Assembly: GCA_016801885.1 (NCBI GenBank) | Contig: JAFBJY010000101.1 | Location: 1 to 64,000, forward strand | DNA length: 64,000 nucleotides | Reading direction: 5' to 3' | DNA from: Toxotes chatareus | Taxonomy: Eukaryota; Chordata; Actinopteri; Toxotidae | In this document: positions 7,110 to 16,082 of the stretch, in pieces | Layout of the letters: each line of letters begins with the position of its first letter | Position numbering within the stretch: the first letter of the stretch is position 1 | Notes under the pieces: model-generated | Seen by the model: the letters and a program-made list of their open reading frames with translations, nothing else | Database searches by the model: none | What the model was told of the DNA's origin: nothing | Made by a program: the position numbers and the translations under genes

Positions 7110-7786
7110 CCACTCTCCTCAGACCCACTCTCAAATCTATTAGCCTTTATTACATGTCATTAACTCTGTGTCCTCTCTGTCCCGTAGTCCTGTGTTTGTT
7201 TCTCTCTGGTCTCTCTTTCTCTGTACCTTACTGCAGGTACCTCTGGCTCCGGAGCTGCATGTCCTATGGTCCTGGCTCCACCCACCTGCTGCTGTTTATT
7301 GTTTACAATGATCTATTTCTAACATGTTTAATGTTCCGTTCTGCTACAGATAAATATTTGATTAATATTCTTTGCAAACTGTAATGTAAATAATTACCAG
7401 TCATGACAGCTTTTTGCCTCCGTGCTCTGTTTCATAATTCTAATCTGCTGAGCACACATTATCCAATAACTGTTGACTAACTGTAATGTAAATACTGACC
7501 CACATTGTCTGTATTATGCTGCATGTCTTTCTCCCCCTCTCCTCCATTCCTAGCTGTCCTATCTTCCTCCTTTTCCTCCTTTCACCCAGCCCGCCATCGG
7601 CAGGAGGGTCCCCATCTGAGCCAGGTTCTGCTCAAGGTTTCTTCCTGTTAAAGGGAGTTTTCCTTGCCACTGTCGCCTTAAGTGCTTGCTCTGGGGTCAG
7701 GCTCTGGGTCTCTGTAAAGCGCTTTGAGACAATTTTGATTGTGGAAGGCGCTATATAAATAAAATTGAATTGAATTGAATTGAATT
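7110..7786 (+). mobile_element. 5'-truncated L2/CR1-type LINE, 3' tail only
   Basis: From 7113 to the ATTGA tail it matches 24519-25192 with, by eye, two substitutions, one single-base indel and a different number of tail units. It ends with GTAAAGCGCTTTGAG, GGAAGGCGCTATATAAAT and (ATTGA)4. It is inserted antisense into the last codons of polymerase B. Polymerase sequence continues on both sides without an obvious long target duplication, and two or three extra bases (CAC) sit at the 5' junction. The near identity to the full copy implies recent retrotransposition. Confidence 0.92.
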
Positions 7787-8167
7787 AAACTTTTTCTGGA
7801 ATGCTGAATTTTTCAGCTGCAGTCTCTTTTATCCCTAATGATGTTTTGCTGAGGGATATGAATCACCCCCTTCCTCTCCCTAGACTCATCCAAATAACCT
7901 TCCACCAACTCTTTCACATTATCAAAGTTGAGTCGCTCGCTGCACTCTCGGGTCTGAGTGATACCCTTGACGCGCATCACTACGTTTTTACTATTTCTAG
8001 TTTGGTAGGCGTAACTTTTGGGACCAGCGGCGGTGTATATTCTTGAATGCTGTCACCTCCCAGCTCATCCGTCAAATCCCCCAGATAATAACCCAGTTCC
8101 AAGGGGGACTCTCCCTCTTTCACCGAATAAATCACGCTGTCGATGTCGGTATAGAGGACCTTGTCTC

Positions 8168-8659
8168 CTAATTGTTCCAGATACCCGCATACAACTTGAG
8201 ACGGGCGTGGCGGTGGGTGAAGGTGGCGATGAAAACATTATTGGATCTGCCGGGGGGTTCAACGCATCGTTCGTGGTATTTCCACTGAACCATAGCCGTT
8301 TTGTCGCTGAGGAAGGCAAAGTACTTGACACGGTACTGTCCTGAAAACATGAAGCGGAAAAACTGCTCCGGGTCACTGACTATCTCAGTTCTTGTTCTTG
8401 TTTGTTCTTTGGGCAAACTTGGGTTTGATTCTATTTTGCTAGCATCTAATTGAATGCCTTGATGGAGCTGGTAGTCTCTGATGTACTTTTCCCAGCTTTC
8501 CTCATCACACGCCTCTGGGGGGTACCCCGAAGCCTCCAGCTTTCCTTTCAGAAAAGTATGTATGTAGTTGACAAAGATGGAATCGTTACGTCTGTCAAAG
8601 TGCCACACCTCATTAATCTCAGCGACTGTAACCCCGATCCAGAGCTTTGTTAAATTCAA
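8168..8659 (-). pseudogene. Polymerase B thumb/palm segment lacking motif B
   Basis: The frame shows EVWHFDRRND, FLKGKLEASGYPPEACDEE and NVFIATFTHRHARLKLY. Where the Lys-containing motif B (nucleotide-binding helix) is expected, after SNPSL at about 8416, the sequence goes directly to PKEQTRTRTEIV. About 20 codons are therefore gone. A frameshift near 8170 precedes motif C. Confidence 0.7.
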
Positions 8660-9173
8660 CGCTGACCGACACCCAGGTCAACGCTCTAGCCTCATCATCG
8701 TGTTTGCAAGAGGATGTCTGATTGTTTGTTTCAGCACACGTGCGGCAGAGGGTGAACACCAATTTACCTTGAGATGTTTTGTAAGGCAGTACGGTGAAAA
8801 AGAGACCGTGAGGAGGGTAGATGACGGCGTTGATGAGCCCAAAGTAGTTTTGTGGGTCATCAAAGTCTTTGGTTATGATGGTAGGGTGGCCTAGTGGGTA
8901 CAGAAAGCTACAGTTAACATAGGGGTACAGAGACGTCATGTCCACATACCGCACGGTTTTGTCAAAAGCAGCCGTGTGTCTCAACTTCACAGCGCAGGTC
9001 CTGTAAACTGTTTTTAGTCTTTGTAATTTCTCGCATGTAGCTTCATGCAGCGCTTCATAGGGGGCTCCTGTCAAAGGGCATGTCTCATGAGGTTGAAAGC
9101 AGGTAGGGCAACCGTGATAAAAGCATCCTAGAAACTCCCATGCGTACTTTTCACTCAATTTCAGCATAACCAT
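8619..9173 (-). pseudogene. Polymerase B palm segment with motif A
   Basis: The frame has WEFLGCFYHGCPTC (a Cys/His insertion common to this group), then motif A RYVDMTSLYPYVN with Asp78 encoded at 8940-8942. The usual Gly-rich segment just before motif A is reduced to KTVYRTCAVKLRHTA, which suggests a small in-frame deletion. Reading passes to another frame near 8640. Confidence 0.7.
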
Positions 9174-10365
9174 CTACAAAGTAAGGGCCGATTTGTTTTT
9201 CACCTCTGTTCAACGCATGCTGGATAAATCTGTTTTCTGTACGTGCTACCCACTCTAACCACTGGATGGAGGCGCTTGAATAGTTTTTACACTGACGCCT
9301 GTAGTTATCCGGTGATCTGGCAATGAGTGAGAGGAGTGAAGCTGCATATATACTGGCTTGATTGGAGATGGTGAGCAGGTGACAGCAGCAGGTGGAAGCA
9401 GTTGGGCTGATGAGGGGTGTGGCTGAGCAGCAGGGCAGGAGAGGGGCAAAGCAGAATGTGACAGGTGAAGGTACGGCTAAGGATTTAGGGGGCAGGAAAT
9501 TGGTGAGAAACACTTTCATGCAGACAGAGGCGATAGTCACGCTGCTGAAAGGGTCCACCTCGGTATCTTTGAGAAACTGGTTCCTGAATCTGGCACATCC
9601 CTCTAACAGGATAGCGACATCGTTTTTACAGTAGTGCAGGGCTTCCTTTTCAAAGTCAAAGATGCCCTGAGAAGCTGTTTCATACCAACTGTTAAACTCT
9701 GTTCGCTGATGCGCTGTCATGCGTTCTACACCATAATTTTCGGGAGGAGGGTAGGGTCCAACGTATCTCAGGTGCTCCTTTGAGCTGAACCTGTGAGGGA
9801 AGTGTCCCTTGCTCTGGTCGCTAAAACCTAAGGCTTTGGGCATAGCATTTAGAGACATGGTGAGAAAACATAAGGAGTCAATGAATTTTAAACGGAAATC
9901 AGGGTCTGTGAAACTCAGAACTTTACTGCCGTGCATGATGATGTGAGAAGGTTTGTAACCCAGTTCTGTCATGCAGTTAAGGATCAAGTAGCTATCAAAA
10001 CCTCGTGCATTGTGAGCTATAAATGTGGCTCCCTGGTAAAGAGATCTCCTGAAATGCAGGAGAAAGTTTCTTACACAGTCTAAACCGAGAGAGGCCCACT
10101 CTTTACCCTTCCACGTTTTGGTGCACACCAAGTAAGGGACATGCACCCCTTCCTTGTCTACAAACGTTTCAAAATCATAAAAAATCAATTTCTCACTGTG
10201 CTCTGTCACCGGCAGGAGAGGCTGGATGTAGCATTGGTGCTGCTCCGCGCTCAGGCTGTTGAGGGCTATTTTGTCCCCACAGATGTGACAAATCTTTAGA
10301 GGACAGGTGTGAGACTTTGCTCTTTTATTGACAGTGTAAACTGAACAATGTACAGATTTTTGCAA
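9151..10365 (-). pseudogene. Polymerase B 3'-5' exonuclease region
   Basis: A 404-codon frame. Asp64 and Glu66 in DFE form Exo I (codons at 10168-10176). AHNARGFDSYLIL is Exo II and HYCKNDVAIL is Exo III. Downstream, SIQWLEWVARTENRFIQHALNRGEKQIG is interrupted from the exonuclease by 51 foreign residues (bases 9316-9468). The exonuclease residues themselves look complete. The frame is lost at about 9160. Confidence 0.8.
9316..9468 (-). mobile_element. 153-bp in-frame insertion in polymerase B
   Basis: The insertion is flanked by the 5-bp direct repeat GGTGA (9311-9315 and 9464-9468). Its length is an exact multiple of three, and it has no stop in the polymerase frame. On the minus strand it contains CAGTATATATGCAGC and CTCACTCATTGCCAGATC. 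This looks like the promoter region of a fish retrotransposon leader, comparable in layout to 40215-40360. The short direct repeat suggests transposition or repair-mediated capture. Confidence 0.55.
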
Positions 10366-11323
10366 TCCCTACATCGTTTAACCATATTGCAGGTACTGAT
10401 TTGCTTTTCACCCCTCTGCTGAAGCTCTTTGTGTCTGGTAAAGCACAAAGGTGTACAACACGTCCTGCCGCAGTCCTGGCAGTATACACGCCTGTGATCC
10501 TCTCCAACCAGACAGAGATCACAGCAGATGGGGCAGTAGCACGAGCAGCTGTGCGTGTGAGAGTTTTCAACGGTCTTGTAGCAATACTGACAAACATGTC
10601 TAGCACCCAGAAAACCTTTCAGAATAAGTATGCCGTAGTAATGATTTTGAAATAAAAGCAAAAACAGAGGATTTGAACAATATGAAAAGTCAGTCTCAAA
10701 ATGAGAGAGAGGACGCTCGTCTGTAGTTCTGTGAAAGACCAAAATTTTACATCTGAGAATATTTTCAAATTTTCCAACATCGCTAAAGGTCACGGAAGTT
10801 TGTTCGCTCAGACCTGCGAGATACTGCAACTCTCTCCCTTGTTCGACAGCCTCGTTGACAATGCCCCCGGGGTTTGTGAGGTAAGCTAGGCAGATGGTGA
10901 AGCAGAGACGATCATCACTATTGTATGCCACATACAGATGACGTTTCTTCTTTTGGATGATTTCACAGTCTAAAGTTTTGTGAAGTTTTCGTTTGACACC
11001 CCCTCTGGGATTTCTCATCACCTGGACGATTAATTCCAGGTTATCGTCTGAGGCGATATCTGCGTTGGATTGTAGCAGGCCCTCAAACGCAGGAAGGATG
11101 GCATCCCCACTTTCGTCAACGGTCACGGAGATGTGTTGATGTACGTTTTCTCCTTTGAACTCTAACTGGATCACATCATTTCGCCTAGCATTTGATTTTG
11201 CCTCCTCAGACAGATCTCGGAGGATGCTCATAACGTCTATGTAAAAAGATCGGGTACATTTTCGGGGGGAGGGACGGTGAAGGCACATCTTATTTCCACA
11301 TTGTTAAATTGGTCGCGGGTCAT
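10296..11323 (-). pseudogene. Polymerase B zinc-binding N-terminal region
   Basis: An ATG at 11321-11323 opens the frame MTRDQFNNVE. A change of frame in a C run near 11270 shifts to a 330-codon frame with RSFYIDVMSILRD and a dense cysteine/histidine region (CQYCYKTVENSHTHSCSC, CPICCDLC, CQDCGRTCC) around residues 230-300. These knuckles precede the exonuclease in this polymerase group. A further frame change occurs near 10335. Confidence 0.7.
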
Positions 11324-11701
11324 CGTTCTGGAAGTGGATGGAGGGGAGGAATCGGTGGGGATTCTAAAATTTCCCCCTCGATGCTCTGGAACAGATTCTG
11401 TCTCTGATGATGAGGGTACTGGGGAACCTGCATGGGCATCGCTGACGGGTGAGCTAGGGGAGGTGAGGCTTTGAAGAGCATTTTCTAAGGGCTGGAAATA
11501 ATGTTCAGGGTTTGCTGGCGCCGACTAAAGCAAAAGAGAGCATTTTCTAAGGGTTGAAAGTAATTCTCTGCACTAGAATTTTCTGCACCAGCATTTTGAA
11601 CATTTATTTCAGAAACAGGTGGAAGGTTATTCAGTTCTTCTACAATTTCTTATAACTCTTCGGGAATAACTATGAACTCTTTATCTATTTCTTTCTTTTT
11701 T

Positions 11702-11954
11702 TTAAAACCAAGAGTGGAAGTGAAATGTTGCGTTACTGATAATGATATTCACCACTGTGGGAGGTGCTCTATGATCCCTCCGATGTTGAGAATGGTGGGA
11801 GCGGGAACTGGAACCAGAACCGGAGCCAGAATCAGAAGCGGAGCCGTGAGACTGAAATCCTCTTCTAAATTGCACGGGCTCCCAGATCTTCAGCCATTTG
11901 TCTGATGTATCAACTTCAGGCTGCTGATTGACTGGACTGGCAGGTTGAGGCTCT
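11702..11954 (-). pseudogene. Polymerase B N-terminal exon-like segment
   Basis: The minus-strand frame reads KWLKIWEPVQFRRGFQ, then a Ser/Gly/His-rich linker (SDSGSGSGSSSRS) and VVNIIISNATFHFH. The polypyrimidine-poor but conventional acceptor TTTACAG lies immediately upstream, and an in-frame ATG (11962) lies just beyond it. The segment could therefore be a second exon or begin at that Met. An in-frame remnant continues to 11323, with the phrase ENYFQPLENAL partly duplicated around 11470-11560. Confidence 0.5.
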
Positions 11955-12139
11955 GTAAACATACGCACAGATAATATTATTTTAAACTCACAGATGGGAT
12001 GTTTTCAAGAGGTAAATCCTCAAGAGGGGAAGTTGAAATTCTGTGGACATGCATGCACATAAAAATAATTGAATCATTATTTGAATTCATTTACTTTTAA
12101 AAATATATGCGTGGGAATTACTCTTTAAATGTATTCTCA

Positions 12140-12426
12140 TTAAATTACACAGTACTCCGCCGGCCTCTAGGGCGGCGCTGCTCTCTAAACATTACCGGAA
12201 GATTCTAACTGGCACGCCCCCTCGCCCGACCTCACTTCCTAGCCGGTATTCATTTCAAAGTTTGAGCGTGGTAGAAACAAGGAGGCGAACCCTAAGCAGC
12301 GTTTCTTTTGGTTTTGGAAAAATAAATAAATAAAACCAAAGACTTACCCGTTACAGCAGGAGCGTCCTATTTTCTGGAACTTCAGGCCGATATTTTGGAG
12401 GCCCGTTCTGATCCGAGATCGGGCTG
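12140..12426. promoter_or_regulatory. CpG-rich promoter-like segment
   Basis: CpG density rises sharply here (CCGCCGGCC, GGGCGGCGC, CGCCCCCTCGCCCGACC). ETS-type sites (ACCGGAAG, CACTTCCT) are present and there is no TATA box. A possible plus-strand first exon follows at 12427. On the minus strand two consensus donors, GTAAGTC with GT at 12346-12347 and GTAAGTCTCC with GT at 12754-12755, point toward the polymerase B acceptor near 11954. The segment could serve a host gene, the viral polymerase, or both. Confidence 0.45.
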
Positions 12427-12554
12427 ATGTTGACGCTTAACACGGCAGAGGCTCTTTTTAGACGGATGGACGGTCGGCACAAAATCCTCGTCCGCACACT
12501 CCAGCAGACGTATCCGATCTTCCAAAACACCGCTCAGCGCACTCTACTAAATCT
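12427..12554 (+). CDS. Possible first coding exon of an unidentified host gene
   Basis: An ATG at 12427 opens 42 codons (MLTLNTAEALFRRMDG, then YPIFQNTAQRTLLN) and meets a strong donor, CT|GTAAGT, at 12555. The peptide is helix-like with no recognisable domain. It follows a CpG-rich promoter-like stretch. No convincing second exon could be fixed: a 28-base candidate at 13086-13113 (acceptor TCTCTACAG, donor GTAAGG) is phase compatible but very short. It may instead belong to an element end. Confidence 0.3.
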
Positions 12555-12995
12555 GTAAGTATAGTGAGTGACCTGCGTAACAACTCTTTGTTGTCAACAG
12601 CTGTTTTTATGATTCAGATACTCTCTTTCCATGGTCTGACTGCGTTAAGTTTAGGCCTTCCAGCTCCTCTGGAGTCACTTTTAACAAGAGAAACCCTCAT
12701 TAAATAATTTTAAAAATAAGATGTTTAAATGAATAGCTGTTCTGAGGAGACTTACCGGTAAACAAGTTTTCACGTGGAGGAGAGTGTATTTCAGCGCAAA
12801 CGGTAACCTCTAAGAAAAAACTGAATGTTTTATTTGCTTTTTGTATTTTTTAAAAGCCGTAGGATCAAGCTGATAAATTCGTATTCCTACCACGAGTCAT
12901 CTTGCCGGTGTAGTCCGATCCCTATGTACCGACGCTACTTTCTCTTTGCACATTTATACCTTTCTCTGTTTTATTTTTCTTTGATGCACCCTAAA

Positions 12996-13283
12996 CAACA
13001 AATGCTTTGTCATGAGATGCCTTAGAGTCTGCAACATTGCATATTGACCCTTTATATGAAACTCTGTGTGATACTTTCTCTACAGATCTGGACCTTCAGA
13101 CATTCTGCAGAGAGTAAGGACCATGGAAGAACAGGAAAAGAACTTTTGTCACTCCTCAGTTTTATTTTATTTTATTTTGCAACTTTGAAAGTTTGTTTTC
13201 AGAACTTTTATAAACACTTTTATTTCTATATTTATATCGTCCTGCAGAAAATTGCTAGAGAGGTGTGATGATGTGGGGAGGGT
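12996..13283 (+). repeat. Candidate terminal-repeat blocks at the right end of copy 2
   Basis: 12996-13066 matches 5848-5920 and 13226-13283 matches 5705-5759, both in the same orientation. This copy has lost most CpGs (CTTTGTCATGAGATGCC against CGTCGTCACGAGACGCC), so it is older or was methylated for longer. The blocks are 160 bases apart, in the opposite order to copy 1. If they are Maverick ends, copy 2 extends to at least 13.28 kb. Confidence 0.4.
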
Positions 13284-13324
13284 TCTTATTTGAAGCTTGA
13301 ATCAAATCAAGCTTCAAATAAGAA
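13283..13324. repeat. Perfect 18-bp inverted repeat with 6-base loop
   Basis: Arms 13283-13300 and 13307-13324 are exact reverse complements (core TTGAAGCTTGA) around the loop ATCAAA. It lies immediately after the block matching copy 1's end. The DNA or RNA could fold into a stable hairpin. Confidence 0.9.
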
Positions 13325-15999
13325 GTCCAGTCCTAAGGGTTGATTGAAGGCAACTTGATTTCATGTACAGATGTACAGTATTTGAGAAATCATGGATCTC
13401 CAAGATTTGAGAACCTCTGCTACGCTCTTACTCCTAACAATCACCATCAAAGCCATAAAGACAAGATGTCCCAAAGGTAAAAAGTGAAGCATGAAAACAA
13501 AACCTGAGCAGCTCATTAGTTACACTTCACTTACACTGGAGATCCTGCATCAGAGCATGAAGCATCTCTAAGTGAAGAGAACAGACTGTCCATACAGAGA
13601 CAGATACAGATACACAAGACACGTTCAGATGGACTGAAGTGGTCCATCATGTCTGAATCTGGTTCATGTCCATGACTCATTTCTCATTTCTGTGTTCTTC
13701 TCCAGATGTGCCGACAGATGTGTTGTTGATGAGCTGACAAATGTTTCTTTGATAAACATCATCCTGAACATATTTGGTGTTGTACAAACCTAATGACCAA
13801 ACCTGGAATTTCCATCTTAATGTGTAAAATCTGCTCGTTAGCTCAGTAGAACTGAAGGTGTTTTAGAAAAGTGGAAATAAGATGCAGCTCTGCAGCTAAA
13901 CAGAGGTTTAGCAAAGATCATAGTCTGGTTTAATACAGAAAGAGTTCACAGTGACTTCAGACACAGCAGCTGTCTGACTACATTACAAGGTGAATGGAAA
14001 TGATAACAGAAGCCCAGAAGTGTGAACTCTGGGAACAAACAAAGATCCTGGAGCCACTTTAACACTTGAGCTGTATGTGGATTTGTTCAGTTACTCAAAT
14101 CAACACATAAGGATAAAGTAAGAAAAACAGAATAAATGGCTCATGAATTCTAAATGTTCCTTCACATTAATCAGTCACATGTTTTCAATCTCCTCAGCTC
14201 AACATCCAGTGAACAGCAGATGTGTGGTTCCTTCTGTTTATGAACTAGAGTACAACTATGACACATGCTCATGTTCACACACACAGTTTCAAAGGTTATG
14301 TATGTAACCACTGTTCATACACACATTAGTCAACTATAACTGACACATGATCAAATGTTAGATTGACTTTATGAGTAGTTTCATCATGTTGAGAATATTA
14401 CAGTCAGTCAAACATCTGGCTAAGTGGGATTAGATGATACCATGGATGTAGCAGGTTGGAATTAGACTGGTGTTAAACAATATGAGCCAATGAACACAAG
14501 TAGTTTGTGTTTTGAATGATTTCATTATTTACTCGCGTGCCGAGCAAATGAGGACTGATTGGAAACATCCACTCTGAGGAAACGTTTCAGTGCAGGCAGA
14601 GGTTAAGTTCATCTGATAGGCAGTGAAAACGGAGCTCAGTGAGGTTTGATCTCCAGCAGCTGTGGATGCAGCACAAGCTGAACAAGTTTAATAGACTGGC
14701 TTTGTAATGTTTCTGTGCAAATGCATCACAAATGAAGAAACAGTGAGAAGAGTGAATGATGAATGAAGGATGTTACGCTGCCTTTTCATCGTTACCAGTT
14801 ACAATAACTAGGTAGAAAAAATCATTGATCTCACTGTGCTGCTCAAAGGCTACTGACAATTACCAGCAACTATTAAGGTGGAATGTTTTCTTGCATGTTG
14901 CTCAAAGCATGAGTTGACATTGTGAACCAATCAATACACCTTAAATGTTGATATGACAAATATGAGCATTGGATTCATTGGCTCTCTCAGACTTTAGTAA
15001 TGATTGTATAATAAATATACAGTAATGAACATAATGTATGTAACTTTCAACTGGATCATGCAAACTGCAGATGTTGTGTGTTTTCACTTGGGAAACACCT
15101 TTGGTAAACAGGTAAACCTGACTGATGATGTGTCCTTTTCCCAAAGCTCATTACAGCTCCACTGAATCATCTGCAATCATCTGATCACTCACAGAGTCAA
15201 ATAAGTAGCAGGGTGAATGATCCACACAACAGAGACTTGGTCTGAGCTCAGTTCAGGTCTCAGAGGCAAATGCTGGCTCTGGATCCACAGGAATAATCAC
15301 TAAATATAACTTTGTCACTGTGTTTAAGACGTCACAGGTAAATCTTTGTTTCTTTAAATATTTGGCTTTGACCCAGAGTGTTTCTGGCCTTCAACTAAAT
15401 TTTGGATGTAAGTGTGAAAATGTTCAGCTCATGTTGTGACAGTTGGTCTGTAAAGCTCTGATGATCCAGTGTTTACACTGTGATAAAAGCAGATTTCATT
15501 TGGGGCAGTTCATTTTTCTCTGTCTCTGATGATGCTGAGAATATCTCACAGTCATGATCAGCATAAAAAAAAACCTCAATATTGTCCATGAATGATAAGC
15601 ACACAATCAAACCTCTGGGCTTATGGGTATGATTACTTGTCGTCCCAATTTCACAAACATATCATTTGGACAAAACATTTCAAAACATTAACTTCTAAAC
15701 TAGACACTGACATGAACTACTAACATGTACTGACTTACTGAAAACCTTGGAGGTGATGTGGACTTTCCTGTAGTTTCCTCTTGTCCTTGTAACAGCAGTA
15801 GCTCCTCCCTTCCTTGTCAATAATTGTGCAGAAATATCTGAGTGCTTCTTTCTTCCTAAATCATGAGCAAGTCCTGTCCAGTCCAACTGTTTCTGCTCCT
15901 GTTTGACTTCTGAACTTGTCTCTGGCTGTGTGTCCACTTACTGCAGCCTGTGACATCAGACTGTAGAATGTTGATACATCAAAGGCATCAAAGGACAAA

Positions 16000-16001
<2 letters not shown>
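13325..16001. other. Host spacer without recognisable gene
   Basis: AT-rich unique-looking sequence with only short frames that lack domain-like composition. 15735-15985 is present again, degraded, at 63035-63255. Confidence 0.6.
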
Positions 16002-16061
<60 letters not shown>

Positions 16062-16082
16062 CTCTCTCTCTCTCTCTCTCTC
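16002..16082 (+). repeat. (CT)n microsatellite
   Basis: About 80 bases of CT dinucleotides broken once by CACACACA near 16055. Confidence 0.97.

Larger units (their letters stand above)
7059..11954 (-). pseudogene. Protein-primed-type DNA polymerase B of adintovirus/Maverick, broken
   Basis: The whole gene can be followed on the minus strand from a splice acceptor-like TTTACAG just above 11954 to a stop at about 7059. In order it has an acidic Ser-rich N terminus, a Cys-rich zinc-binding region, Exo I (FYDFETFVD), Exo II (AHNARGFDSYLIL), Exo III (HYCKNDVAIL), motif A (VDMTSLYP) and motif C (YTDIDSVIY, 8127-8153). The C terminus is split by a LINE at 7110-7786. I count at least six frame changes (about 11270, 10335, 9160, 8640, 8170, 8100), and motif B is missing. 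A 153-bp insertion lies between the exonuclease and polymerase parts. In the virus it would replicate the linear genome from a protein primer. Here it cannot be functional. Confidence 0.88.

Noticed and set aside
13086..13113. 28-base exon between TCTCTACAG and GTAAGG
   Set aside because: Phase compatible with the 12427-12554 exon, but too short and lying between candidate viral end blocks. Left as a remark only.
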